Shown here piece by piece: positions 36,138-44,336 of a stretch of DNA of 64,000 nt; positions within the stretch are counted from its first letter, which is position 1, and the number at the start of each line of letters is the position of its first letter. The notes below the pieces were generated by a model that was not told where the DNA came from, did no database searches, and worked only from the letters and a program-made list of their open reading frames with translations. Source of the stretch: Pseudooceanicola nanhaiensis DSM 18065 (GTDB lineage: Bacteria; Pseudomonadota; Alphaproteobacteria; Rhodobacterales; Rhodobacteraceae); contig NZ_JHZF01000013.1 in NCBI RefSeq assembly GCF_000688295.1, positions 620,001 through 684,000 on the forward strand, given 5' to 3'. The position numbers and the translations under genes are program-made.

Positions 36138-37040
36138 TCAGCCGCCGAGATGCGTCTCGCCGCGGGCGGCGGCCAGGGCGATCTGCTTCTGGCGCTCGCG
36201 GAACCGGGCCTTGTCGGCGTCGGTGGTCTCTTCGATGCACTGGTGGCAGGAGACGCCCTGCTCGAACTCGGGCCGGGCGCGGTCTTCGGGCAGGATCGGC
36301 CGGCGGCAGGCATGGCAGAGGTCGTGCGGGCCTTCCTTCAGCCCGTGCCCGACGCTGACCCGGCCGTCGAAGACGAAGCATTCGCCCCGCCAGAGGCTCT
36401 CGTCCTCGGGCACCTCCTCGAGGTATTTCAGGATGCCGCCCTTCAGGTGATAGACCTCGTCCACGCCCTGGCCGATCAGCCAGTTGGTGGATTTCTCGCA
36501 GCGGATGCCGCCGGTGCAGAACATCGCGATCCGCTTGTTGTGGAAGCGGTCGCGGTTCTCTTCCCACCATTTCGGGAAATCGCGGAAGCTTGCCGTCTGC
36601 GGATCGACCGCGCCCTCGAAGGTGCCGATGGCGACCTCGTAATCGTTGCGCGTGTCGATCACCGCAACGTCGGGCGCCGAGATCAGCGCGTTCCACTCGG
36701 CGGGCTCGACGTAATGCCCGACGCGGGCCAGCGGATCGACGTCCGGCTGGCCCATGGTGACGATCTCCTTCTTGAGCCGCACCTTCATCCGGCCGAAGGG
36801 CATCCGTTCCGCGGTGCTTTCCTTCCACTCGAGGGTCTCGCAGCCCGGCAGGGACCGGACATGGGCGAGCACGGCATCGATGCCCGCGCGGCGGCCCGCG
36901 ATGGTGCCGTTGATCCCCTCGCCGGCGATCAGCAGGGAGCCGCGGACGCCCTGCGCGTCGCAGATCTGCCTGAGCGCCGGGCGCAGGGCGTCCGGGTCGG
37001 GGAAGCGGGTGAAATGATAGAGCGCGGCCACGATGAACAT
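36138..37040 (-). CDS. trhO: tRNA uridine-34 hydroxylase (rhodanese-like)
   Basis: A 300-residue rhodanese-domain protein of the TrhO/YceA (UPF0176) family, which hydroxylates wobble uridine 34 of tRNAs with oxygen. The N-terminal acylphosphatase-like part has [19 protein letters not shown], and the rhodanese part has [14 protein letters not shown] and the catalytic loop [12 protein letters not shown] (C175, C181). A C-terminal Cys motif ([12 protein letters not shown]) probably binds zinc. ATG 37040 fits the family start [11 protein letters not shown]. It is 105 bases upstream of the SulP gene and could share its transcript. Confidence 0.94.
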   Translation of the reverse strand: MFIVAALYHFTRFPDPDALRPALRQICDAQGVRGSLLIAGEGINGTIAGRRAGIDAVLAHVRSLPGCETLEWKESTAERMPFGRMKVRLKKEIVTMGQPDVDPLARVGHYVEPAEWNALISAPDVAVIDTRNDYEVAIGTFEGAVDPQTASFRDFPKWWEENRDRFHNKRIAMFCTGGIRCEKSTNWLIGQGVDEVYHLKGGILKYLEEVPEDESLWRGECFVFDGRVSVGHGLKEGPHDLCHACRRPILPEDRARPEFEQGVSCHQCIEETTDADKARFRERQKQIALAAARGETHLGG

Positions 37041-37272
37041 GCGCGCGAGATAATCCCGACCGATCCGGCAGGCAAGCATCCCGAATGTCGCGGCGCGCCG
37101 GCCCGATCGCGTCCGCGCGAGCACAGTGGCCGAGCACCCGCCCGGGGGTTGAGCAAATGCGTCACAAAGGCTTTGCAATACCCGCCGGTTCGGGAGAAGG
37201 GTGGGGCGTCTGCCGTTACGTTACCCGCCTGCCGGCACGGGACCGCGGCGCAGAGCATCAGAAGGCAAGCCC

Positions 37273-38721
37273 ATGCAGTTTCTCGACACCATCTTCACCG
37301 TCATCAACGACCTGACATGGGGCTTCGCCCTCGTGCCGTTCCTCGTCGTTCTGGGGGTCTTCTTCACCCTCGCCTCGGGCTTCGTCCAGTTCCGCTTCTT
37401 CGGCCGGATGTTCCGCGTCCTCTTCCGGGAGGGCAGCGGCGACCCGACCAAGATCTCGGCCCGCGAGGCGCTGCTGGTCTCGGTCGGCGGGCGGGTCGGC
37501 GGCGGCAACATCGCGGGCGTCGCGGTCGCGATCACGGCGGGCGGGCCGGGGGCCGTGTTCTGGATGTGGGCCATCGCGCTGATCGGCATGTGTTCGGCGC
37601 TGGTCGAATCCACGCTGGCGCAGGCCTACAAGCGGACCGAGGCCGACGGCTCCTATCGCGGCGGACCGGCGCGGGCGATCATCCACGGGCTGGGCGAGAA
37701 CTACCGCTGGCTGGCCGTGGTCTATTCGATCTGCCTGATCGCCTCCTTCGCCATCGGCTTCAACGCCTTCCAGGGCAACACGGTGGCCGGCGCGGTGGAG
37801 GACAGCTTCGGCATCGACCGGCTCTGGACCGGCATCTTCCTCGCGGTGGCCACGGGCTTCATCGTCTACGGCGGGATCAAGCGGATCGCGCGGGTCGCGG
37901 ATATCATCATTCCGATCATGGCGTTCGGTTACCTCGCCATGGCGCTCCTCGTCATCGTGCTGAACATCGCGGAGCTTCCGGCTGTGATCACCGACATCTT
38001 CGCCAATGCCTTCGGCTTCCGCGAGGCGGTGGCCGGTGGGGTCGGCGCCGCGATCTCGAACGGTCTGAGGCGCGGGCTCTTCTCGAACGAGGCGGGGCTC
38101 GGCTCCGCGCCCAACGTGGCGGCGACCGCCTATGTCCGGCACCCGGTGAGCCAGGGCATCACCCAGAGCTTCTCGGTCTTCATCGACACGATGGTGATCT
38201 GCTCCTGCACCGCCTTCGTGATCCTGCTGGGCGATGTCTACCAGCCCGGCGCCGAAGGGATCGACGGCGTGGCCCTGACGCAGCAGAGCCTCGTGAGCCA
38301 TGTCGGGGAATGGGCGCAGTACTTCCTGACGGCGGCCGTGTTCCTCTTCGCCTTCTCCTCGATCATGTACAATTACTACCTCGGGGAGAACGCGCTGACC
38401 TTCATGACATCGCGAAGCGTCGCCCTGCATGTGCTGCGGATCGCGATCATGGGGATCGTGCTTCTGGGGGCCACGGCGCCCGGAGCCACGGCGGTCTTCT
38501 CCTTCTCGGACCCGCTGATGGGCGTGCTGGCACTGGTGAACCTGCTGGCCATCGCAATGATGTTCCCGATCGCGATGCGGCTGATCCGGGATTTCCGCGA
38601 CCAGGTGAACGCGGGTGTCGCCCGGCCGGTCTTCGACCCGGCCAGGTTCCCCGACCTCGACACCGATCCGACCGCCTGGCCCGACAGTCCGCCGCAGCGC
38701 AAGGGCCGCACCGCGCGCTGA
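37273..38721 (+). CDS. sodium:alanine symporter family protein
   Basis: A 482-residue AGCS symporter with ten to eleven membrane segments. Diagnostic stretches are ALLVSVGGRVGGGNIAGVAVAI, GALFWM-type segments, QGNTVAGAVED, GLRRGLFSNEAGLGSAPNVAATA and SSIMYNYYLGENAL. It imports alanine or glycine with sodium, consistent with a marine bacterium. ATG 37273 follows GAAGGCAAGC. The 230-base region between it and divergent trhO contains TTGAGC at about 37148, a weak promoter start, and no recognisable glycine riboswitch. Confidence 0.94.
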   Translation: MQFLDTIFTVINDLTWGFALVPFLVVLGVFFTLASGFVQFRFFGRMFRVLFREGSGDPTKISAREALLVSVGGRVGGGNIAGVAVAITAGGPGAVFWMWAIALIGMCSALVESTLAQAYKRTEADGSYRGGPARAIIHGLGENYRWLAVVYSICLIASFAIGFNAFQGNTVAGAVEDSFGIDRLWTGIFLAVATGFIVYGGIKRIARVADIIIPIMAFGYLAMALLVIVLNIAELPAVITDIFANAFGFREAVAGGVGAAISNGLRRGLFSNEAGLGSAPNVAATAYVRHPVSQGITQSFSVFIDTMVICSCTAFVILLGDVYQPGAEGIDGVALTQQSLVSHVGEWAQYFLTAAVFLFAFSSIMYNYYLGENALTFMTSRSVALHVLRIAIMGIVLLGATAPGATAVFSFSDPLMGVLALVNLLAIAMMFPIAMRLIRDFRDQVNAGVARPVFDPARFPDLDTDPTAWPDSPPQRKGRTAR

Positions 38722-38739
38722 TCCGGCGACAGCCAACGA

Positions 38740-38767
38740 CCGGGGCGGGGACCTTCCTCCGCCCCGG
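38740..38767 (+). terminator. terminator-like hairpin after the alanine symporter
   Basis: CCGGGGCGG, a 10-base loop and CCGCCCCGG form a perfect 9-base-pair stem 18 bases after the stop. No T-run. It separates the symporter gene from pncA. Confidence 0.5.
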
Positions 38768-38828
38768 CGCCTGATTGAACTCCGCGCCCCGGGCCTGCTA
38801 CCCTGCCGCCGTCCAAGCGGAGGCATCC

Positions 38829-39425
38829 ATGACCAAGGCCCTGATCGTCATCGACATCCAGAACGACTTCTGCCCGGGCGGCGCGCTCGCCGTGGCCGGC
38901 GGGGACGAGATCGTGCCGGGGGTGAACGCGCTCATGGCCGAGTATCCCGCGGTGATCCTGACGCAGGACTGGCATCCGGCGGGGCATTCCTCCTTCGCCT
39001 CCGCGCATCCGGGGGCCGCGCCCTTCTCGACCACGGAGATGCCCTATGGCACGCAGGTGCTCTGGCCCGATCACTGCGTGCAGGGCAGCCCCGGCGCCGC
39101 CTTCCACGCGGCGCTCGACACCGACCGGGCGGACCTGATCATCCGCAAGGGGTTCAACCCGGCGATCGACAGCTACTCGGCCTTCTTCGAGAACGACCAG
39201 ACCACGCCCACGGGGCTCGAGGGCTATCTCCGCACCCGGGGGATCACCGAGCTGACCATGGTCGGCCTCGCCACCGATTTCTGCGTGAACTTCTCGGCCA
39301 CCGATGCGGCCCGGCTGGGGTTCTCCGTCACCGTCCGGCAGGACCTCTGCCGCGGCATCGACATGGAGGGCTCGCTGGACGCCGCGCTCGCGGGCCTGCG
39401 CGAGGCCGGAGTCGCCATCGCCTGA
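38829..39425 (+). CDS. pncA: nicotinamidase
   Basis: A 198-residue isochorismatase-fold amidase that converts nicotinamide to nicotinate for NAD salvage. The catalytic triad is D9 (IVIDIQNDF), K107 (IIRKGFNP) and C152 (LATDFCVNF); metal ligands are in QDWHPAGHSSF and WPDHCV. The ATG 38829 matches the family; the earlier in-frame codons are not conserved. It lies about 670 bases from pncB on the same strand, with an unrelated minus-strand gene between. Confidence 0.95.
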   Translation: MTKALIVIDIQNDFCPGGALAVAGGDEIVPGVNALMAEYPAVILTQDWHPAGHSSFASAHPGAAPFSTTEMPYGTQVLWPDHCVQGSPGAAFHAALDTDRADLIIRKGFNPAIDSYSAFFENDQTTPTGLEGYLRTRGITELTMVGLATDFCVNFSATDAARLGFSVTVRQDLCRGIDMEGSLDAALAGLREAGVAIA

Positions 39426-39432
39426 CCGGCTG

Positions 39433-39867
39433 TCAGCCCTGGGAGGCGAGCTTCGGCTGTGCCGACCCGGCCCAGGCCGGCCAGTCGAGTATCTTGCACC
39501 GCTCACGCGCCGCGAAAGGGCGCGCCGCCTCCGTCTGGTCGAGGAAGTCGGCCAGCGAGAAGGCGGAGCCCGCAGCCGTCCGGATTTCCGCGCGCCGGGT
39601 CGGGATCAGGTCGTGCAGACGACGGATCACCTCGCGCCGGGCGGCGGCGTGATCGCGGGCGTAGGTGCCCTCCGGCAGGTCCATCCGGCTGACCCCGAGG
39701 CTGAATCCGGCCTGCTGGAAGACCTCGCGCAGGTCCGGATCGGCCGCCCGCAGCGCCGCGGCGGCCCGCGGGTCGCGGAAAAGGGCGACCTTCTCGTCCA
39801 GCCGCGGATCGAAGACGCCGCGCGACAGGAATTCGTCGAGCTCCTCGCGGGATACAACGGGCATCAT
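39433..39867 (-). CDS. hypothetical protein between pncA and pncB
   Basis: A frame of about 144 residues that I do not recognise. It is soluble, rich in Arg, Ala and Asp, with SREELDEFLSRGVFDPRLDEKVALFRDPRAAAAL near the start and RDHAAARREVIRRLHDLIPTRRAEIR later; no signal peptide or membrane segment. The start is uncertain: ATG 39867 or 39864 are likely, while GTG 39930 would add 21 residues; none has a good ribosome-binding site. It ends 7 bases from the pncA stop. Codon use is like its neighbours. Confidence 0.55.
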   Translation of the reverse strand: MMPVVSREELDEFLSRGVFDPRLDEKVALFRDPRAAAALRAADPDLREVFQQAGFSLGVSRMDLPEGTYARDHAAARREVIRRLHDLIPTRRAEIRTAAGSAFSLADFLDQTEAARPFAARERCKILDWPAWAGSAQPKLASQG

Positions 39868-40091
39868 GTCGAAATCGTACCGGATCGCGTCGGGCAAAAG
39901 GGGCTCCAAAGCCAGGTGAACAGGGGTCACGGCTAGGGTCGAAAAGCGACGGAAAGGTGGCGCGGATGGGCCGCGAAGGTGGCCCGCTCCTCGCCCGCGC
40001 GTGCCCTCGGCGGAACCCCGCCGACGCCCCGTGCCTTGCCAAGACCCTGAATCCCCTGCTTTAACGGCCCCGCGAAAGAGGAGAGCGCCCG

Positions 40092-41384
40092 ATGGCCGAT
40101 ATCGCCACACGTGTCTGGAACCACCGCTGGAAGATCGACCCGATCGTCCGCTCCCTCATCGACACGGATTTCTACAAGCTGCTGATGTGCCAGTCGGTCT
40201 TCCGCAACAAGCGGGACACCCATGTCACCTTCTCGCTGATCAACCGGACGAAGTCGGTCCCGCTGGCCGATCTGATCGACGAGGGCGAGCTGCGCGAACA
40301 GCTCGACCATGTCCGCTCCCTCTCGCTCACCCGGGGCGAGAGCACCTGGCTGCGCGGCAACACCTTCTACGGCAAGCGCCAGATGTTCCGCCCGGACTTC
40401 ATGGAATGGTTCGAGACCCTGCGCCTGCCGCCCTACCACCTGGAGCGGAAGGGCGACCAGTACGAGCTGACCTTCGAGGGCGCCTGGCCCGAGGTCATGC
40501 TCTGGGAGATCCCGGCGCTCGCCATCCTGATGGAGCTGCGCGGCCGCGCCATCCTCGACCGGATGAAGCGCTTCGAGCTCGAGATCCTCTACGCCCGCGC
40601 CATGACCAAGCTCTGGGAGAAGATCGAACGCCTGCGCCCGCTGGAGAACCTCCGCATCGCCGATTTCGGCACCCGCCGGCGGCACAGCTTCCTCTGGCAG
40701 GACTGGTGCGTGCAGGCGATGGTCGAGGGGCTCGGCCCCCGCTTCACCGGCACCTCGAACTGCCTGATCGCCATGCGCCGCGATCTCGAGGCCGTGGGCA
40801 CCAACGCCCATGAGCTGCCGATGGTCTATTCCGCGCTGGCCGAGGACGACGCCGCGCTCGCCCGCGCCCCCTACGACGTGCTGGCCGACTGGCACGAGGA
40901 GCATGACGGCAACCTGCGCATCATCCTGCCCGACACCTACGGCACCAGGGGCTTCCTCGACCGCGCGCCCGACTGGCTGGCGGGCTGGACCGGCATCCGC
41001 ATCGACAGCGGAGACCCCGCCACCGGCGCCGAGACCGCCATCGACTGGTGGCGCTCCCGCGGGGAGGACCCCTCGACCAAGCTGATCATCTTCTCCGACG
41101 GTCTGGACGTGGAGAAGATCGAGGAGCTCCACCGCCAGTTCTCCGGCCGCGTCCGGGTGTCCTTCGGCTGGGGGACGCTGCTGACGAACGATTTCCGCGG
41201 GCTGGTCCCGGACGACGCGCTGGCGCCGTTTTCGCTGGTGTGCAAGGCCGTGGCGGCGGACGGGAAGCCGACGGTGAAGCTCTCGGACAACCCGGAGAAG
41301 GCCATGGGGCCGGAGGCGGAAGTGGCGCGCTACAAGCGGGTGTTCGGGGTTGGGGAGCAGGAGCGGATGGAGGTTGTGGTTTAG
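40092..41384 (+). CDS. pncB: nicotinate phosphoribosyltransferase
   Basis: A 430-residue enzyme that joins nicotinate to PRPP in the Preiss-Handler route; with pncA it rebuilds NAD from nicotinamide. Key segments are [17 protein letters not shown] (substrate), [40 protein letters not shown] and [12 protein letters not shown]. The ATG follows AAGAGGAGAGCGCCCG. The gene ends one base before the stop of the low-GC DGQHR gene on the other strand, so the foreign block begins exactly at its end. Confidence 0.96.
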   Translation: MADIATRVWNHRWKIDPIVRSLIDTDFYKLLMCQSVFRNKRDTHVTFSLINRTKSVPLADLIDEGELREQLDHVRSLSLTRGESTWLRGNTFYGKRQMFRPDFMEWFETLRLPPYHLERKGDQYELTFEGAWPEVMLWEIPALAILMELRGRAILDRMKRFELEILYARAMTKLWEKIERLRPLENLRIADFGTRRRHSFLWQDWCVQAMVEGLGPRFTGTSNCLIAMRRDLEAVGTNAHELPMVYSALAEDDAALARAPYDVLADWHEEHDGNLRIILPDTYGTRGFLDRAPDWLAGWTGIRIDSGDPATGAETAIDWWRSRGEDPSTKLIIFSDGLDVEKIEELHRQFSGRVRVSFGWGTLLTNDFRGLVPDDALAPFSLVCKAVAADGKPTVKLSDNPEKAMGPEAEVARYKRVFGVGEQERMEVVV

Positions 41385-41385
41385 G

Positions 41386-42549
41386 TCAACCCTTGACCGC
41401 AACTCCTCTAAGAAGTCGGTTCAGCGTCGATTCGCCTGTACTACCAGGCGGAAATTTTTCCGTGTTAAAATCTTCATCTTCCAGTGGGACTTTTGCCATG
41501 AATCTGGATGCGAATTCACTTGATACGGGTTTGTCAGGATCACCTTGGAGCTCATTTACATATTCATATGCCCGCATGAAGGCGCGAAACCCATTGGTGC
41601 GATTCAGCATATTTCCGCGATCTTCAGTTGCCCAAGCGACGGGCCATCTATCGCGTATCGCCGCAAAGTAGTCAAAAATCGCTTGCACAATCTCTATATC
41701 CCGATCTTCTAGAAACAGATTCCTGAAAGGTAGTCTGATTTTCTCCTCTCCCAAAGCTTTTCTAGGTGATTTTCCCCGCAATATCGTGTCACGATCAATG
41801 CGTGGGTCGTCTGTAATGTAGCGCATCACAGCCTCGACGAAGGTAGCTTGCGACAATGGCTCAAAGTCTCTTCCAAGCGTGGCCACCCCAAGGCGTTTTA
41901 TTCTTTCAAAGAATGGACTTTTTTTGTCTCTGTCTAAAACAACTGCAACGTTGTGCGCGGTCTTCTGAGGGCTTCTATGGCTCGACAGTGAGTATAGGTC
42001 ATAGGCTAAGCTCTTGTTGACCTTTTGTTGCTCAAGGTTGACCGTAGCAAAAATTTGAGCCTGATCGGCGATATCGGCACCAACAAAAATTGTCACGGGT
42101 ACGTCAAAGGCTGCCCCCCGAAACGTCTCCAATCCTGCGATGCGGTGCTGCCCGTCAAGTACCCTGGCTATGTTACTAATCAGTATGCTCGGATTGTCTT
42201 CGTTCCTGGCTACATTAGAAATTGTAAGGGTCTTGTTATTGATATCATAATCGGCATAGCTTTCGTCAACGGCTAGAATGACCGCGGTAGGGAATGTCGC
42301 GTCGAAGAAGTTCACGTAGTCGTAAAGTTTTTCAACTCTGTTCTTCGAAAGTGGTCGTTGTATGCCCAGATACCGCTCGACATCGCGTTCCTCTTGCAGG
42401 ACCCGGCGAACATCAAAGTACGTGATCTTTCGCAAAACGTCGTGAGGAATCGATGCGAAAAAGAGGTCACCAATAGGCTGAACTGCCCGAAGGCAATCGA
42501 GGGTGATATGAATTGGGTCGGGATCCACAAGGCTTAGCTGTTCAGTCAT
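41386..42549 (-). CDS. DGQHR-domain (DndB-like) protein of a low-GC two-gene unit
   Basis: A 387-residue protein with the family motif VLDGQHRIAGLETF (DGQHR at 132-136). Before it lies a ParB/sulfiredoxin-like pattern (RPLSKNRVEKLYDYVNFFD... PTAVILAVDE), after it FVGADIADQAQIFATVNLEQQKVNKSLAYDLYSL, as in DndB-related proteins. DndB controls DNA phosphorothioation genes, but no dnd/dpt genes are present here. The ATG at 42549 overlaps the membrane-protein gene by eight bases (ATGACTGA), with GGGAG upstream. Two sampled 60-base lines of this unit are 42-43% GC against 67% in pncB, so it is horizontally acquired. Likely a regulator or DNA-modification-sensing part of a defence-like unit; function not proven. 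Confidence 0.85.
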   Translation of the reverse strand: MTEQLSLVDPDPIHITLDCLRAVQPIGDLFFASIPHDVLRKITYFDVRRVLQEERDVERYLGIQRPLSKNRVEKLYDYVNFFDATFPTAVILAVDESYADYDINNKTLTISNVARNEDNPSILISNIARVLDGQHRIAGLETFRGAAFDVPVTIFVGADIADQAQIFATVNLEQQKVNKSLAYDLYSLSSHRSPQKTAHNVAVVLDRDKKSPFFERIKRLGVATLGRDFEPLSQATFVEAVMRYITDDPRIDRDTILRGKSPRKALGEEKIRLPFRNLFLEDRDIEIVQAIFDYFAAIRDRWPVAWATEDRGNMLNRTNGFRAFMRAYEYVNELQGDPDKPVSSEFASRFMAKVPLEDEDFNTEKFPPGSTGESTLNRLLRGVAVKG

Positions 42550-43174
42550 CTCGGTTCTCCCAATCTTCGATGAGGCGTCGAGTATCCTTTCCGAAACGGT
42601 TGGGAGTGTTTTCAAGGTTAATGCGGTACACCGTTGCGCAAAACAAACATGAAAGTGAAAAAATGTAAATAATCGCTGATGTCCAGAACAGATTCTTAGT
42701 GCTGGGGTCGTCGAGACTTGTGCCAGAGACGTCCGCATCGGTTCTGATTGTTCCGTAGAGGAAAGCGGAAAAAATGCAAATTAGAATCGAAGAAACAAGA
42801 AATGAATATCCTGACGGAAACTGTATAGTCAGCCGTCTTGGGAAGCCGTCATTGTTCCCTTCGGGACCCTCAAACTCCCCATATTTTTTCGTTATCAAGA
42901 AGATCAGCGGGCCGACGATTGCGGCGGAATATAGGAAGAGTTCACCGCTGCTTACGAATGAGAGCATGTTACTTAGCAAGGGATCATCATAGATAACTTT
43001 AGCTGCAATCGGATAGAACCAGAGTGGGAAGATAGAGAATATGGTAGTCGTCGCAAGCTCAGCCATGCCCTCGCGGATTGACGCACCAGAAGAGGCTGCT
43101 AACGGGCCATATATCGGGATCTTGCTAAACATACGTGAAAGGGCATTCCGAAAAAGGTCTACATAGTATTGCAT
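42542..43174 (-). CDS. four-helix membrane protein paired with DGQHR protein
   Basis: A 210-residue protein I cannot assign to a family. Four hydrophobic segments are clear: residues 42-61, 78-96, 122-142 and 162-183. An amphipathic N-terminus (MQYYVDLFRNALSRMFSKIP) precedes them, a charged loop lies at 97-118 (KKYGEFEGPEGNNDG...), and the tail is soluble and charged (GKDTRRLIEDWENRDD). It is the first gene of the unit and is translationally coupled to the DGQHR gene. Its low GC matches the partner. By analogy with two-gene defence units the membrane protein could be an effector, but that is inference. Confidence 0.75.
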   Translation of the reverse strand: MQYYVDLFRNALSRMFSKIPIYGPLAASSGASIREGMAELATTTIFSIFPLWFYPIAAKVIYDDPLLSNMLSFVSSGELFLYSAAIVGPLIFLITKKYGEFEGPEGNNDGFPRRLTIQFPSGYSFLVSSILICIFSAFLYGTIRTDADVSGTSLDDPSTKNLFWTSAIIYIFSLSCLFCATVYRINLENTPNRFGKDTRRLIEDWENRDD

Positions 43175-43212
43175 TTTTATCGTTTTGGTGTCGCGCTCAT
43201 TTTCTTCACGCC

Positions 43213-43240
43213 ACGTTAGTCGAATCTGAAAATTTTACAA
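43213..43240 (-). promoter_or_regulatory. promoter candidate of the low-GC unit
   Basis: On the minus strand TTGTAA (43240-43235) and TAACGT (43218-43213) are 16 bases apart, 39 bases before the membrane-protein start. The surrounding sequence is AT-rich, unlike normal intergenic DNA here. The 298-base gap to the next gene (43175-43472) also holds a pyrimidine-rich tract (about 43246-43300) and the arfB fragment; no other gene is seen. Confidence 0.35.
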
Positions 43241-43316
43241 ATATTTCTTCCCTCCCCCTACCTCTCTCACCCTCGCTTCTCATTCCCCTATACCCGCTCG
43301 CGCTCATGCCAACCGC

Positions 43317-43382
43317 CACCTCCGCCCGCACCCGCCGCCGCGGCACCATCGTAGCCTTCCGCACCGGCCCTGCCAGCCGCTC
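43317..43382 (-). pseudogene. fragment of an arfB copy
   Basis: Read on the minus strand, this stretch gives ERLAGPVRKATMVPRRRVRAEV, which matches intact ArfB ERLAELVRKATVVPKRRVPTKV in about 15 of 22 residues; the first ~54 bases agree at roughly 80% by my count. Sequence on either side is not ArfB-like. It is therefore a decayed piece of an arfB gene lying between the foreign unit and the functional arfB about 300 bases away. It may mark a past duplication or the edge of the acquired DNA. Confidence 0.7.
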
Positions 43383-43446
43383 CCCGCCAGTCCCGGCTGC
43401 CGGCCTGTGAGCGGTCCTCCGCGACCCGCACCACCCCCGCGCCGAC

Positions 43447-43465
43447 CGGGGGCCGTCAGCCCCCG
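43447..43465 (-). terminator. hairpin after the small membrane protein gene
   Basis: CGGGGGC-CGTCA-GCCCCCG forms a 7-base-pair stem eight bases after the stop of the 53-residue gene on the minus strand. It has no T-run. It could separate the arfB-side transcript from the foreign block. Confidence 0.45.
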
Positions 43466-43472
43466 CGCGCGC

Positions 43473-43634
43473 TCACCCCTCGTCCTCCGTCACATCGCTC
43501 ACGCTCGGGACCACGTCCTCCTGCACGGCCTCGCCGCCGAGGACCAGGAACAGCACGAAGACGACGAAGCCGAGGGGGATCGCCGCGTAGATGAGGGCGC
43601 GGGGCATTCCGCGTTTTGGTTTGGGATCGGTCAT
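43473..43634 (-). CDS. small single-span membrane protein
   Basis: A 53-residue protein with a basic cytoplasmic start (MTDPKPKRGMPR), one membrane helix (ALIYAAIPLGFVVFVLFLVLG) and an acidic tail (EDVVPSVSDVTEDEG). The ATG is preceded by AAGGAGACTCCAG, an excellent ribosome-binding site, which is the main reason to accept so short a gene. It follows arfB by 63 bases on the same strand. Function unknown; it resembles small envelope-stress or assembly proteins only in shape. Confidence 0.75.
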   Translation of the reverse strand: MTDPKPKRGMPRALIYAAIPLGFVVFVLFLVLGGEAVQEDVVPSVSDVTEDEG

Positions 43635-43697
43635 CTGGAGTCTCCTTCTGGTTCGCAGACTCAACCGCCACCCCGGCGCGGCGTTCCACCGGAGCGC

Positions 43698-44111
43698 CTA
43701 CCTCTCCCAGCCCCGTTTGTCCTTCACCTCCGCCCGGGCCTTCTTTTCCTCCACCCGCTTGCGCTTCTGGTTCTTCGACACCTTCGTCGGCACCCGGCGT
43801 TTCGGCACCACCGTCGCTTTCCGCACCAGCTCGGCCAGACGCTCCCGCGCGATCTCGCGGTTGCGGGCCTGGGAGCGTTCCTCGGAGACCTGGATCACCA
43901 CCGCGCCGTCCTTGGTCCAGCGCCGCCCCGCGAGCCGCCGCAGACGGCGCTTCACCGGGTCGGGGAGCGAGGGGGAGCGTTCGGCCTCGAACCGCAGCTC
44001 GACGGCCGAGGAGACCTTGTTCACGTTCTGCCCGCCGGGGCCGGAGGCGCGGACGAACTGCTCCACCAGCTCCCAGTCCTGGAGCGCGATCTGGTCGGTG
44101 ATCCTCAGCAA
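43698..44111 (-). CDS. arfB: peptidyl-tRNA hydrolase ArfB (ribosome rescue)
   Basis: A 137-residue class I release-factor-like hydrolase that frees stalled ribosomes without a stop codon. The catalytic GGQ lies in RASGPGGQNVNKVSSAVELRF, and the basic C-terminal tail (KRRVPTKVSKNQKRKRVEEKKARAEVKDKR) enters the empty mRNA channel. The start is TTG 44111, giving MLRITDQIALQDW as in other ArfB, with GGAGA just upstream; a second TTG at 44126 is possible. A terminator and mini-ORF lie 70-225 bases upstream, which suggests an attenuation mechanism. tmRNA rescue (smpB at 12694) exists as well. Confidence 0.94.
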   Translation of the reverse strand: MLRITDQIALQDWELVEQFVRASGPGGQNVNKVSSAVELRFEAERSPSLPDPVKRRLRRLAGRRWTKDGAVVIQVSEERSQARNREIARERLAELVRKATVVPKRRVPTKVSKNQKRKRVEEKKARAEVKDKRGWER

Positions 44112-44180
44112 GGGCGGTCTCCGCAAGGCATGTCCGTTGTGATACCGGGCCGGGGCCGCGCTGCCAATCGGGCAAAGGGA

Positions 44181-44211
44181 AAGGGCCGCCCCGGTTCGCG
44201 GAACGGCCCTT
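44181..44211 (-). terminator. terminator between leader RNA and arfB
   Basis: On the minus strand AAGGGCCG and CGGCCCTT form an 8-base-pair stem with a small inner CCG/CGG helix in the loop, followed by TTTCCCTTT. The interrupted T-run suggests an intrinsic terminator of medium strength. It lies about 70 bases before the arfB start, the classical place for an attenuator. Confidence 0.6.
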
Positions 44212-44279
44212 CTCGAGATAAGGAGGTGGGGTCGGTTAGGTTTCCCACCAATCCGGTTGTCACTCAGCCGAGGGCTGCC

Positions 44280-44336
44280 TCAGCTGACCTCCTTCCGGAC
44301 TGTTCCAACACCTTTCCCCAAAGTCTCAATAGACAC
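44280..44336 (-). CDS. 18-residue mini-ORF (leader peptide candidate)
   Basis: GTG 44336 opens MSIETLGKGVGTVRKEVS and stops at TGA 44282-44280. A perfect AAGGAGGT lies six bases upstream, the strongest ribosome-binding site in the window, which is hard to explain without translation. The codons for K-E-V near the end are themselves a second AAGGAGGT. Position before a terminator and arfB suggests a leader peptide whose translation changes RNA folding. Confidence 0.5.
   Translation of the reverse strand: MSIETLGKGVGTVRKEVS

Noticed and set aside
37041-37272. A glycine riboswitch before the alanine symporter
   Set aside because: I could not find the paired aptamer motifs; only a weak promoter-like TTGAGC is present.
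41386-43300. Integrase, transposase or tRNA attachment site for the low-GC block
   Set aside because: None is visible; the left edge is the pncB stop and no direct repeat of useful length joins the two edges.
43135-43410. A plus-strand protein ending in a proline- and arginine-rich tail next to the low-GC unit
   Set aside because: It has no ribosome-binding site, crosses an AT-rich promoter-like region, and its GC-rich end is explained by the arfB fragment on the other strand.
44105-44261. A 52-codon frame on the minus strand after the mini-ORF
   Set aside because: It runs through the terminator stem and has no ribosome-binding site before its GTG.
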